53,111 nucleotides of DNA from Yersinia thracica. Its GTDB lineage: Bacteria > Pseudomonadota > Gammaproteobacteria > Enterobacterales > Enterobacteriaceae. Of this stretch, positions 1 to 9,671 are shown piece after piece. Location: assembly GCF_902170565.1 (NCBI RefSeq), contig NZ_CABHXX010000022.1, forward strand, positions 1-53,111, given 5' to 3'. Numbering within the stretch: position 1 is the stretch's first letter; each line of letters begins with the position of its first letter. Under the pieces are notes generated by a model. That model was not told the origin of the DNA. It worked only from the letters and a program-made list of their open reading frames with translations, and ran no database searches. The position numbers and the translations under genes were made by a program.

Positions 1-1
1 C

Positions 2-289
2 TTTTGTGATAAAGAGAATATTAAAAATAAGTTTGTTGATTATGTAAATCTAAAAGAGTTTAAGGTAGACCCTGTTTTTGAGCCAACTTTTGCTTCAGGG
101 CTTGCAGCTACATCTATTGCAGTTAATGATGACACTAAAAATTATGACTGTAGGATTTCCATTAATGCAATTGGTAATAAAGGTGAGGGGAAACCTATTG
201 TCTTTGACCAGAAAAACAAGACAATAACTATAAAAATTAGTGATGATAATGTTCAGCTTATTGCTGAAACAATCAGAAGCAAGATATAA
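2..289 (+). CDS. C-terminal part of an unrecognised protein (cut by the window edge)
   Basis: An open frame runs from the left edge of the window to TAA at 287-289, giving 95 residues with no start codon in view, so this is the 3' part of a gene that begins outside. The sequence is lysine- and asparagine-rich and strongly AT-biased, like the next gene, whose ATG follows after 11 bases. The short spacing suggests one operon. No motif was recognised, and the function is unknown. The pair resembles an accessory cassette rather than core phage or chromosomal genes. Confidence 0.6.
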   Translation, partial: FCDKENIKNKFVDYVNLKEFKVDPVFEPTFASGLAATSIAVNDDTKNYDCRISINAIGNKGEGKPIVFDQKNKTITIKISDDNVQLIAETIRSKI

Positions 290-300
290 ATGAGGGTATT

Positions 301-1524
301 ATGAATAGTACTGATAAGTATCAATATATTTTCGATATGTTGAAAAATAATATATTTACCTATCAGTCTGGCTATTTGTCTGGGGAACTATCTGGGAAGT
401 ACCTTTCAGATGTCGGTACTATTCAAGATTCCCTAGAGTTTTGTGGACTTATGAATTACTCCCCCCCAAGGGATAATATACTCTTCATTAGCTTAAAACT
501 TCAAGACTGGAAAGGGGGAGTGGCACTTATTTATCATAGCTTAGATCAATTCTGGGAACAGATTAAAGATACATTATGTATCCCTGAACAGTTTTATTTA
601 CTCCCAAGTAAAGCTTCGTCACTTGACGCCACTGATTCTGAAGAAATCATTAAATATAAGCTATATGTTTCTATAATTAAAATTATAGCATTGACAGCAG
701 ATCATGAAATAAATAATGAGTTTGTATTTTTCATAACTGATGAGAATGGTGGAAAGAAAATAGATGTTAAGAATAATGCGACCAATGAAGAAATATTAAA
801 AATTGAAGATGCAGAAAAAACCATTAAATGTCTTGATGTATTAGTGGATAAGTTGAATTTCAGTGACGTTCATAAGTCTGAGCGTAGGTCAGTAACGCGA
901 TCAGCTTTAATGGAGCTTTTAGAATATAGAAATGAATCTATTAATATGGCTGCCGTGTTGGAAAAATGTAAACATCTTGGGAGAAAGTATGACGAACTTT
1001 ATGAGTTATATACAAATAGATTTTCAATTAATAAAATGCTTAATGAGTTGGATGAAAAAAGCATAGAGTTTACAAGTAAAATTAATGAGTATATATCTTC
1101 TAGTCAAAACAAAGCGTTCACAATTCCTGGAGCATTGATTGCAGTCGGTGCTTTAGTTAAGGTTGGTGGCGTTTTAGAAGCATCTCTCATTATGATCGGT
1201 CTATGGATGATATCATCAGTTACAAAATCAGCAAATGAAGTTTATAGGGACTCCTATAATTCTCTTGAAATAATAATCACTAGTGCTTTTAAAAAGTATT
1301 TACGATTTGATGAGGGAGATGAAGTTACTACAAGTGCAAAAAATATAGAAATAGATCTTGTAAAAAAAATATCAAAAGCAAAGGCAAGAATAAAAAGTAT
1401 AGATCGCCTAGCCGATGGGCTCGTAATTCTTGGTGCTATTTATTTATGTTTGAATTTATTTTTCCCGTCTTTATCTTCAGGCGGATTAGTTAATCTGGTT
1501 AAAGAGTTGTTTTTTATTAAGTAG
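301..1524 (+). CDS. Unrecognised membrane-associated protein, second gene of an AT-rich pair
   Basis: 407 residues. The N-terminal two thirds is soluble and charged. A likely helical stretch near residues 215-275 leads into a hydrophobic segment rich in A, G, V and L (about 278-305), and a second hydrophobic segment lies near the C-terminus (about 370-390). The topology is therefore a large cytoplasmic part with a membrane-anchored end. Start ATG 301 follows GAGGG at a suitable distance. The gene is much more AT-rich than the phage genes to its right, which points to horizontal transfer. Its position in a two-gene operon beside a phage gene and close to Kiwa makes a defence role conceivable, but I do not recognise the family. 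Confidence 0.65.
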   Translation: MNSTDKYQYIFDMLKNNIFTYQSGYLSGELSGKYLSDVGTIQDSLEFCGLMNYSPPRDNILFISLKLQDWKGGVALIYHSLDQFWEQIKDTLCIPEQFYLLPSKASSLDATDSEEIIKYKLYVSIIKIIALTADHEINNEFVFFITDENGGKKIDVKNNATNEEILKIEDAEKTIKCLDVLVDKLNFSDVHKSERRSVTRSALMELLEYRNESINMAAVLEKCKHLGRKYDELYELYTNRFSINKMLNELDEKSIEFTSKINEYISSSQNKAFTIPGALIAVGALVKVGGVLEASLIMIGLWMISSVTKSANEVYRDSYNSLEIIITSAFKKYLRFDEGDEVTTSAKNIEIDLVKKISKAKARIKSIDRLADGLVILGAIYLCLNLFFPSLSSGGLVNLVKELFFIK

Positions 1525-1592
1525 GCTTTAACTATAGCTATGATCTAATCACTTCTCAATTTCATTAAAGTGCGCTAAATTACAGAAAGATG

Positions 1593-1627
1593 CCGAAGTG
1601 AGCTTTAAAAAGCCCTTCGGTTTTTTT
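1593..1627 (+). terminator. Rho-independent terminator
   Basis: CCGAAG (1593-1598) pairs with CTTCGG (1615-1620), with an inner GCTTT/AAAGC helix, followed by seven T. It closes the AT-rich operon that ends at 1524. Confidence 0.8.
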
Positions 1628-1642
1628 ATGCACGAAATCTAG

Positions 1643-1672
1643 CCTCGACAGGTTCGCCTGCCGGGGTTTTTT
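1643..1672 (+). terminator. Second terminator in tandem
   Basis: A ten-pair stem with one mismatch (1643-1652 with 1657-1666), a TTCG tetraloop and six T. Together with the preceding terminator it isolates the giant gene at 1818 from upstream transcription. Confidence 0.75.
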
Positions 1673-1720
1673 ATTCCAGTTTCCCCAGCACAACGCATGT
1701 GCTTCAAACCATCGAACCTG

Positions 1721-1804
1721 ATTAGAAATGAGCCTTTGAGGAGCCAGTACGGTTGGTACGCCTCGGTGGGCTGGTTTCCTATGCGCCAAAGGTTCATTTC
1801 TAAT
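1721..1804 (+). promoter_or_regulatory. Folded 5' leader before the giant phage gene
   Basis: Bases 1721-1738 and 1787-1804 form an 18-bp stem that is perfect apart from one G-U pair. Inside it, CCAG (1744-1747) can pair with CTGG (1771-1774). The element ends two bases before the ribosome-binding site AAGGAG (1806-1811) of the gene at 1818. It is not followed by a T-run, so it is not a terminator. A translational control element or a stable RNA is the likeliest reading; a miniature inverted-repeat element is an alternative. Confidence 0.55.
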
Positions 1805-1817
1805 AAAGGAGTACCAA

Positions 1818-4800
1818 ATGACTTACGATCCGCAGCAACAACGTCCAGAAGAGCAAACCAATAACAGTAATCGTGAAACGCTCAATATCCGGCAGCCAGG
1901 TGAAAATGCGAATACGGGTTTTGACTGGGGAGCAGTCAGGGCTGCGCGTGAGGCTGCTGGACGGCAGTCAAAAGCGCCGCAGGTCAACGACCCTAGCATA
2001 GGTTTAAAAGATGTACTTCTTTCGGTGGCGGCAGCGCCTGCGGATATCATTAGCGGCAATGCTCAACTATTTAAGGCGGGTAATCAGCACTTAGATGGTA
2101 AGGCATCAGAATACCGAAGTGGTGAAAAGAAACCGCTGATTGATATTCCTGTCAGTCCTGAGATGCTAAAAGTGATGCAAGATAACAGCGGTAATCTGTT
2201 ATCACGTGCGGGTAATGCAATGATTGGCGGGGTAGGTGATCTTGCTCAAAGTGCGTCGAAAGAAATCAAAAGCAACTATAGCGAGGGCGCTAAAGAAGCT
2301 GCTGCGATGGATTTTATAACGTTTGAGCGTGACAAAAATAAGAATGTTACTGGGATCAAAGCAGGGGCTGGCCTATTCGATAAAGATGCATGGATGATTA
2401 ATGCTATCCCATCAATATCGCAAATGTTTTTAACGGCAAGTGGGGCAAAGCTAGGAGCTAATGCGGTTGAAAGGATGGCTGAAAAGGGAGCCTACAATCG
2501 TTTAATTAAGGTGCTTCCTGAAGAGGCGGCAAGGGCCACAGCAAAAGAAACTGCTCAGATGGCAAAAAGGAGAGCCCAAGTCACGGGGTTTGTTGGCGTA
2601 TCGACGGGTACCGCTCAAGGTCAAGGCGGTATTGATATGCGTGAAGAGACTAATTCCATCCCCTTTGATCAATTACTCGAAAGCACAACATTCCAAAAAG
2701 CGTTTGCTGATATTGATAGCGACCCCTCTAATTCCTCATTAACTGACACACAAAAATTAACCTTGGCTCGAAGCCAGGTTGCAGAACAAGCTGCTAATAG
2801 TGTTACTGCTGATCCTCGGATGCTGGCTATTAATATTGCCGCCTCTACATTGGGGGATCATACCCTAGCAAAATTGCTTACTAAAAAGATGGCAACTAAA
2901 AGTGTTATTTCTAGTGCAGCGACGGGAACCTTCGCGGAAGGCAGTACTGAGTTTGCTCAAGGTGCCTCCCAGCGATATGTCCAGAATCAGCAATTAATTA
3001 ACACCGCAGGCCAAAAAATTGACCCGATGAAAGATGTTTTTGAAACAGGGGCCAACAATGCAATTGTTGGGGGTGGGATTGGTATGGGGGCCGGTACTAT
3101 CGGTGGGATTCGAGGTCGCAGATCCGCAGCGGAAACCACACCAGAGACTCCAGTTGATATCGAGGGTTCGCCAGTATCTGAAAATATCGATTCCTCCCTA
3201 CAGCCAGAAGTGACACCGCAGGCAGAAAATCAGACTTCCCCTGAAGTGGCAGTACAGCAAAACTCAGTCAGTGAAAATGGTGTACCCAACTCTCAAATTG
3301 ATGATTTCCGCGATACTCCAGCCTATCTGCGTCAGGATCCTCGCGTGCAAGGTTTTGCTGATGATAGCGATGTTCAGCGTTCACTTGCAGAGCCAGAGGC
3401 ACAACCGACCGCACAAGATCTGATTCAGCAACAAATGGAGTCGGGCGAGCAAGGCTTTACACCTGATGAGTTAGCGATACTTCAGCAAGCTGACCAGATT
3501 CGGGCGCAGCGAACTCCACGCTTGCCAGCGCCCGGCAATATTCATCCGGGGGAAGGCTTCCCAATGCCGGGGCCAATTCAAGGTGATGAATCTCAAGCCG
3601 GTGCAGCACCACAATTCACCGCTGGGGAGCAGGCTCGTGGGCAAGTGTATTTACCGAGGGAGCCGGCAGAGCAGCAAGGCGCGGTGCGGGAGACCCAGAC
3701 CTACGATGGTCAAACGGATCCGCAGGCCATTACCGATAAAAACATCATCTTTGCCGAGGGGCCAGTTGTTAGCCCGGATGATGTTCAGTCAGGGCAAGCG
3801 CCACAGTTTGAGGGAGGGCAGCGTAAAGATGTACGCCGCTTTACGGAGGCCATGGGTGGGCAGCCTGAAACAGCGATTACCGATCAGCGTCAGCGTGCGG
3901 GTGGTATCCCTATTGATGCTGGTACCGAAGCTTATGCAAAGGGTGAGACTCTTGGCGAATTAAGATTATTTGCTGGTAAACCGTTTTCCAGCGAAAAGGT
4001 GGCTCGATACTCCAAGTGGGGGAAAATGCCCGGTGCTATTATTGAGCCGGTAGGTGATGGTTTTGGTGTGCGATTGCCACCTGAACCCACAACGAATAAC
4101 ACGAAAACAGCGCCCTCTAATGAGGGCGTTGTGGCATCTGATGAGCAGCCAACCGGTGAATTAAAACTATACGGCGGTCAACCCTTCTCCAGTGAGAAAG
4201 TAGCGAAGTATTCCAAGTGGGGCAAGATGCCGGGTGCCACGATTGAACCGGTGGGAAAAGGGTATGGCGTTCGTTTGCCCGCGCCTGAATCAACACGTCA
4301 AGCCAAAAGCAGTGACGTGAAAATTGATGATTTTGGTGAAGAACTTAAGGGAGCGGCGAAGCATAAATGGGGCCAATTGGCAGAGTCACTGAAAGCCGAT
4401 CATGATATCGAAGAAATTAAAAAACAGCCTCTTTCGAAACTCTTCCCGCACCCTGATTACGCCAAGATGCATGAGAATGGCATTGAACCAGAGAAACTGG
4501 CACTACTTGCCGCATTGCGCTCGGTTATCCCGACCAAACCAGGCTCCCCTTATAAACTCAATCAGTGGGCTGAACAGGTTAAGGGGATTCGTGATTTAGC
4601 GAATTCTATTATCAATAGCCATGCGAACGCTGATGATATAAAAGCCCGCTTCCGCAGTAAGCCCGTTTTACGTTCTGCCGCCGATACTATTGATCTGATA
4701 TCACAGTTCAAACCTGCGCAAATGGCAGAGGCGTCTAAATATACGATCCATTCCGGTCATTACACCTATTTTGACGGCAAGAGCTATCCCGGCGGTAAAA

Positions 4801-7800
4801 CACTGTATCAGCTGGTCACGCCAAGGGGAGTGATAGCAAATATTTCAGCGGGATCCATGGCGGAACTATTACCCAAAGCCAAGGCCTTTATCGAGACTCA
4901 GCTCAATAGTGATAAAGGGGAAGCAGTCCCTAAACAGGCTAAGTTGGAGATCTATACTCGGCGGGCAGATAAGAGCGTGTTTATTGGCTATAAAGGGGCA
5001 ATGGGCGTTTTGCCGCTGAAAGCGGGCTTCAAAACACCCAACGAGGCACGCGCTTATCTGGCAGAGAACCGCGCTGAAATAGAAGCCAAACTGGATAAAT
5101 TACGCAAAGTCTCTCGCGAGGAACAACGCAAAGCCACCAATGAGCCACGTACTGGTATTAAGCGTCGTAAGGGTAATGTGACGCCTGAACAATTTAGTGA
5201 TGCCTTCGGCTTCCGCGGGGTACAGTTTGGTAACTATGTTGAGGGGCCACGCCGTCAATCTGAATTAAACGACGCCTATGACTCCCTGATCGATATGGCC
5301 GAATTACTGAGTGTGCCGCCAAAAGCGCTGTCCTTGAATGGCGAGTTGGGCCTGGCATTTGGCGCGCGGGGTAAGGGAGGGGCCAAAGCTCATTATGAGC
5401 CTAGGCAAGTGGTTATCAATCTCACCAAAGGTAATGGCGCAGGCTCACTGGCTCATGAGTGGTTCCATGCACTGGATAACTATTTTGGTACCTATGATGT
5501 CCATGGCGAGGCGTCCGGTAAGCATTCATCCGAATTTATTACCGATCGTAAACGTCCGCGCTATGAATTTAGCAGCGGCAAAAGGCAAGAAATCATCCAT
5601 CCAGTCAGGCAAGAGGTGCATGACGCCTTTAAGAGCGCCGTCGATAAAGTTACCCATAGTGGAATGATGGAACGCGCTGCATTGCTGGACAGTGGCCGAA
5701 GCAAAGCATACTGGACGACTAAACTGGAAATGTCAGCGCGAGCCTTTGAACGCTATCTGCTGGATAAAGCCCAGAGTAAAGGCATCACTAACGACTATCT
5801 GGTTAACCTGCGCAAAGCTGACGAACACGCCAACCCAGAAACTTATGCTTACCCAACCGAAGCGGAATTAAACGGCGGCGTGCGTCAGGCATTTGATCAC
5901 CTATTCAAAACGCTCAAAACCAAGCCAACCGATAAAGGTATCGCTTTCTATTCGCGTAAAGGTACCGATATTGATAAAGGCAATGTTATTTCAGATACCG
6001 GCCACACTGCTGCGGGTGAAAAAACCGCTCAGGGAATGCGCCAAGGGCGAGCCCAAGTTATCGCTGATGTCTGGGTGCGCAATTTGAATGGTGCAGCCAA
6101 AATCAAAGTTAAGGTAGTGCAAACCCAAGCTGAAGCGGCTGCCATGATGCCGCGCGGGATCCCGAAAGAATTCGGCATTGTCCATGCCATTTATCAACCT
6201 GAACTCAGCCGGGTGATTGTGGTAGCGGATAACATTACTTCCGACAGCCAACTACGGGCGAAATTGCGTCATGAGGTCTTGGCACACCACGGGCTGGCTT
6301 CAGTCATTGGTGATGTGGAATATGACCGTATCATGCGCGTATTACATCAAACGCGTGACAGTAAAAATAAAGAAATTCAGGATGTTTGGCGGGAAGTCGA
6401 TAAGTCATATCGCAATGAGTCCCCTGAAATGCAGGCTAATGAATTCTTAGCTCACATGGCGGAGCGCTCAGAACTCAGCGGTCTTGGGGCGATGTGGGAC
6501 CGTTTTGTTTCTGTGCTGATCAATGCATTGAAGAAAACCGGCATCATGAACGCGAGTGATATTTCGCCAACTGAGATACGCAATATTCTGCGCACCGTCG
6601 CCGGGCGGTTTAAAAAGACGGCTATGTATGATGGCGAACAACCCGGAACGCGGGAGTTTGATAATACGTTTTCACGCTCTGATGCTCTGTATTCCCGCAC
6701 TGCCAACCCATCAATGGATGCTGAAACCAACCGAAAAATGGGCTTTAACGTTGAGCAGGGGTGGTTTGATAAGGCCAAGACTTTCTACGGTACAGTGGCC
6801 AGCAAAGACAAAACGGAACTGAAAGCCTGGCTAAAAGAAACCGGCCGTAAACTCAATACCAAAACCTTTGATGGTATGGCTCCGCTGAAATATGCCGAAG
6901 ATGCTGCCGGTATCAATGATGCACGAAGTTCTGCCTACATTGGAGCGCGTATGGCTGCCGGGGCAGGCTCTGTTACTGCCGCCACTTTAGAGCATGGCTT
7001 GCCACGCTATAACAAAGCCGAAGGGATAGTAGAGCGACAATCCGGTACCGGTAAAGAGGACGCTCTTATGGGTATTCTCGACGGACTGGGAAACCATCGG
7101 GAAAACTTCTTTAAATGGATCGCCGGCCATCGCTCTGAACGGCTGATGAAAGAGGGCAAAGAGAACAACTTTAATGCCGACGAAATTGCTTATATGAAAA
7201 CCCTTAACCGGGGTAATGAAGCCTTATTCGACAGCCAGAAGAAAAAATATGATGCTTTCATTAAGTCGATTCTGGATCTGCAACAAGATATGGGATTGAT
7301 TGATCCAGAAAGCCGCGCACAGTGGGAGGATGCCTGGTACTTGCCTTATTACCGTGAAGCCGAAAATGGCGAGGTGAAAGGGCCGTGGACCAGCAAAGGC
7401 ATTGCCAACCAGAGCAGTACCGTACGCAAGTTAAAAGGCAGCGATTTAACCATCAAGGATCCTATCGAAAACCTGTTTAACTATGTGGCGAAATCGGTTG
7501 ATGCTTCAATGAAAAATGAGGCCATGCGTCGCTCAGTGGTCAATCTTGTGGATACCGGCGTGCTGGAGGTGATTGAATCACCGAACAAAATGGATTTTGA
7601 GCGTATCGGCAAAGATGTGGTTAAGGTGTTTATTGATGGGCAGGAAAAACTGGTTCAGGTTAATGATCCGGAACTGTATCGCGCCTTTACCATGATAGAC
7701 CTCGAGCGTAGTAACTCTACCTTTATGAAAGCGGCCCGCCAGGCTAAAAAGGTGCTGACCGTCAGCACCACATCCATGCCTGACTTTATCATCCGTAACT

Positions 7801-9284
7801 TTATGCGTGACTCTATTCATTCATGGGCCATTAACAAAGATGGTTTTAAGCCGGTTACCGCTTCATGGGCCGGATTTAAAAAAGCATTACGCACTGATGA
7901 TAGCCTGGTGGATATGATGTTCGCCGGTGCCACTTTTGGCGGCGGTTACTCGAATGTTTATGATCCGGCATCGACAGCTAAAACCATCCGCAGCGTGCTG
8001 CGGCGTAAAGGTTACAACGACAGTCAGATCCACGAATTTGAATCGTCCATTGTCCGCAACAGTAAAGAAGTCATGGGTAAGGTCGAACAGGGGCTACATA
8101 AATACAAAAATCTCAGTGAAGCAGCAGAAAACGCCAACCGACTGGCCACTTATGAAGCCGCGATTAAATCGGGGAAAAGTAAGGCTCAGGCCGCATTTGA
8201 ATCTCGCGACTTAATGGACTTCAGCATGATGGGGGCCAGCAATATCATGATAAACCTGAGTGATATGCTGCCATTTTTCAACGCCCGTATGCAGGGGCTA
8301 AGTAAATTAGGCCGTGGTATCAAAGAGAATCCGGGCGAGGTGCTGAAGCGCGGCGGTATGATCACCGCAGCCTCACTGGCACTGATGGCGCTAAATTGGG
8401 ACGATAAGCGTTATGAAGAGCTACAGGACTGGGATAAAGACACCTATTGGCATGCATGGATTGGTGGTCAGCATATCCGTTTCCCCAAACCTTTCGAAAT
8501 TGGCTTGATGTTTGGCACTTTACCAGAACGATTTGTTCGTGCGCTGGGCGGTAAAGATAGCGCGGCTAAATTTGGCAAGCTGGTGGCGCATAACTTTATG
8601 GAAACCATGGCGTTCAATCCTATCCCACAAGTTGCGATGCCGATTGCCGAAGCCTATGTTAACTATGATTTCTTCAAAGGCGGGCCGATTGAGAATATGG
8701 CCGACAGCAACTTGATTGCGGGTGCGCGTTATAACGACCAGACCAGCCTGTTAATGCGTGAAGTTGGGCAGGCTACCAATATGTCACCGAAGATGCTGGA
8801 TCATATTGTGATGGGCTACACCGGCAGCCTAGGTGGTTATGTGATGGGCGCGACCAATCTGCTGATGCGTAACCTGAAAGACTACGGCGAAACCCCGGCC
8901 ATGCGCTTGGATGAGATGCCGGTGATTAAATCCTTCTTCCGAGGTTCCGATCCGGCCAAGTCTACCCAGTTCACCGAAGATTTTTACCGCATGATGACCG
9001 AAGCCAACCAGATCAACAGCACCATTAATAGCTTCCGTAAGCAGGGGCGTGGTGATGATGCTAATGAATTGATAGAGGACAATAGAGGGAAGTTATCGCA
9101 GCGTCAGGGGCTAACAGCGACGCAAAAGCAAGTGAAGGCACTGAATGCCCAGATTGAAATGATGAGGCGTGACCGGATACTCACGGCGGATCAGAAAAGA
9201 GAAAAAATTGACCGGTTGATGGCAACCAGAAATAAACTGGTACAGCAGGCGGTGGAACGGGTGAATCCGTATTTTAATAAGTGA
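1818..9284 (+). CDS. Giant polyvalent phage protein (LPD domains, two metallopeptidase-like motifs)
   Basis: 2488 residues, start ATG after AAGGAG. The N-terminal 450 residues include Ala/Gly-rich hydrophobic stretches and a glycine-zipper segment near 415-435. A P/Q/E-rich linker (about 440-700) leads to two near-identical modules of about 45 residues (near 713-757 and 779-825, sharing PFSSEKVA.YSKWGKMPGA). An LPD1-like region carries HEWFH at 1213-1217, and a second zincin-like site HEVLAHHG lies at 1485-1492. The C-terminal third contains an LPD38-like region (MPDFIIRNFMRDS). Such large polyvalent proteins are encoded by phages and conjugative elements and are thought to enter the new host with the DNA, where they counter defences. 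Domain names come from memory of family patterns. The exact biochemical role is unknown. Confidence 0.85.
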   Translation: MTYDPQQQRPEEQTNNSNRETLNIRQPGENANTGFDWGAVRAAREAAGRQSKAPQVNDPSIGLKDVLLSVAAAPADIISGNAQLFKAGNQHLDGKASEYRSGEKKPLIDIPVSPEMLKVMQDNSGNLLSRAGNAMIGGVGDLAQSASKEIKSNYSEGAKEAAAMDFITFERDKNKNVTGIKAGAGLFDKDAWMINAIPSISQMFLTASGAKLGANAVERMAEKGAYNRLIKVLPEEAARATAKETAQMAKRRAQVTGFVGVSTGTAQGQGGIDMREETNSIPFDQLLESTTFQKAFADIDSDPSNSSLTDTQKLTLARSQVAEQAANSVTADPRMLAINIAASTLGDHTLAKLLTKKMATKSVISSAATGTFAEGSTEFAQGASQRYVQNQQLINTAGQKIDPMKDVFETGANNAIVGGGIGMGAGTIGGIRGRRSAAETTPETPVDIEGSPVSENIDSSLQPEVTPQAENQTSPEVAVQQNSVSENGVPNSQIDDFRDTPAYLRQDPRVQGFADDSDVQRSLAEPEAQPTAQDLIQQQMESGEQGFTPDELAILQQADQIRAQRTPRLPAPGNIHPGEGFPMPGPIQGDESQAGAAPQFTAGEQARGQVYLPREPAEQQGAVRETQTYDGQTDPQAITDKNIIFAEGPVVSPDDVQSGQAPQFEGGQRKDVRRFTEAMGGQPETAITDQRQRAGGIPIDAGTEAYAKGETLGELRLFAGKPFSSEKVARYSKWGKMPGAIIEPVGDGFGVRLPPEPTTNNTKTAPSNEGVVASDEQPTGELKLYGGQPFSSEKVAKYSKWGKMPGATIEPVGKGYGVRLPAPESTRQAKSSDVKIDDFGEELKGAAKHKWGQLAESLKADHDIEEIKKQPLSKLFPHPDYAKMHENGIEPEKLALLAALRSVIPTKPGSPYKLNQWAEQVKGIRDLANSIINSHANADDIKARFRSKPVLRSAADTIDLISQFKPAQMAEASKYTIHSGHYTYFDGKSYPGGKTLYQLVTPRGVIANISAGSMAELLPKAKAFIETQLNSDKGEAVPKQAKLEIYTRRADKSVFIGYKGAMGVLPLKAGFKTPNEARAYLAENRAEIEAKLDKLRKVSREEQRKATNEPRTGIKRRKGNVTPEQFSDAFGFRGVQFGNYVEGPRRQSELNDAYDSLIDMAELLSVPPKALSLNGELGLAFGARGKGGAKAHYEPRQVVINLTKGNGAGSLAHEWFHALDNYFGTYDVHGEASGKHSSEFITDRKRPRYEFSSGKRQEIIHPVRQEVHDAFKSAVDKVTHSGMMERAALLDSGRSKAYWTTKLEMSARAFERYLLDKAQSKGITNDYLVNLRKADEHANPETYAYPTEAELNGGVRQAFDHLFKTLKTKPTDKGIAFYSRKGTDIDKGNVISDTGHTAAGEKTAQGMRQGRAQVIADVWVRNLNGAAKIKVKVVQTQAEAAAMMPRGIPKEFGIVHAIYQPELSRVIVVADNITSDSQLRAKLRHEVLAHHGLASVIGDVEYDRIMRVLHQTRDSKNKEIQDVWREVDKSYRNESPEMQANEFLAHMAERSELSGLGAMWDRFVSVLINALKKTGIMNASDISPTEIRNILRTVAGRFKKTAMYDGEQPGTREFDNTFSRSDALYSRTANPSMDAETNRKMGFNVEQGWFDKAKTFYGTVASKDKTELKAWLKETGRKLNTKTFDGMAPLKYAEDAAGINDARSSAYIGARMAAGAGSVTAATLEHGLPRYNKAEGIVERQSGTGKEDALMGILDGLGNHRENFFKWIAGHRSERLMKEGKENNFNADEIAYMKTLNRGNEALFDSQKKKYDAFIKSILDLQQDMGLIDPESRAQWEDAWYLPYYREAENGEVKGPWTSKGIANQSSTVRKLKGSDLTIKDPIENLFNYVAKSVDASMKNEAMRRSVVNLVDTGVLEVIESPNKMDFERIGKDVVKVFIDGQEKLVQVNDPELYRAFTMIDLERSNSTFMKAARQAKKVLTVSTTSMPDFIIRNFMRDSIHSWAINKDGFKPVTASWAGFKKALRTDDSLVDMMFAGATFGGGYSNVYDPASTAKTIRSVLRRKGYNDSQIHEFESSIVRNSKEVMGKVEQGLHKYKNLSEAAENANRLATYEAAIKSGKSKAQAAFESRDLMDFSMMGASNIMINLSDMLPFFNARMQGLSKLGRGIKENPGEVLKRGGMITAASLALMALNWDDKRYEELQDWDKDTYWHAWIGGQHIRFPKPFEIGLMFGTLPERFVRALGGKDSAAKFGKLVAHNFMETMAFNPIPQVAMPIAEAYVNYDFFKGGPIENMADSNLIAGARYNDQTSLLMREVGQATNMSPKMLDHIVMGYTGSLGGYVMGATNLLMRNLKDYGETPAMRLDEMPVIKSFFRGSDPAKSTQFTEDFYRMMTEANQINSTINSFRKQGRGDDANELIEDNRGKLSQRQGLTATQKQVKALNAQIEMMRRDRILTADQKREKIDRLMATRNKLVQQAVERVNPYFNK

Positions 9285-9290
9285 ATTGAA

Positions 9291-9317
9291 AGGGAGTTTG
9301 GAAAGACTCCCTGATTT
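9291..9317 (+). terminator. Terminator-like hairpin after the giant gene
   Basis: AGGGAGT (9291-9297) pairs with ACTCCCT (9306-9312), followed by GATTTATT. The T-run is imperfect. Confidence 0.55.
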
Positions 9318-9612
9318 ATTAACTTTTGGGTAAGGCAATGCTGTCACGATTATAGAAGGTTTGAATTGCAAATTCGATAGTAACCTCGGCTGGGTGTAAT
9401 CGGAAATGACAGTCGGCTCGGTGTTGAAGTGGATGTTCATAGCGCGTGATCGCGCTAACGCAGTGAGGTTATAGACCAAGATCCGTAAAATGCGTTGGTT
9501 AAACATGTGGCGACTTAGACGCAGTTCTGAGTTTTCTACTTATGATCGGAGAAGATTCATTAAAAAAAAACAGCGTTTTAATATAAACTATGTGATAGCT
9601 GACACAACAAAA
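9318..9612. other. Gene-free stretch
   Basis: About 300 bases without a convincing coding sequence. A short open frame in the opposite strand overlaps the end of the giant gene and has no ribosome-binding site. The stretch at 9490-9540 might be a decayed coding remnant, but I cannot name a family. Confidence 0.4.
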
Positions 9613-9642
9613 TTGGTGCGTTGTACGAACTGTATGTACTAA
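9613..9642 (+). promoter_or_regulatory. Candidate promoter of the Kiwa operon
   Basis: TTGGTG (9613-9618), an 18-base spacer and TACTAA (9637-9642), placed 30 bases before the kwaA start. It lies in an AT-rich intergenic region. Both boxes are imperfect. Confidence 0.35.
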
Positions 9643-9671
9643 AATGTTTATGTCACTAATAGGGGATGATA

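Noticed and set aside
1721..1804. Inverted repeat before the giant gene as an insertion-sequence remnant
   Set aside because: No transposase fragment and no flanking target duplication is visible; a structured leader explains it better, though a miniature element cannot be excluded.
5991..6251. Minus-strand and alternative frames inside the giant gene
   Set aside because: The 2488-residue frame is continuous with recognisable domains; the others are by-products of codon bias.
9111..9506. 131-residue minus-strand frame at the end of the giant gene
   Set aside because: Mostly antisense to well-supported coding sequence, no ribosome-binding site, no family pattern.
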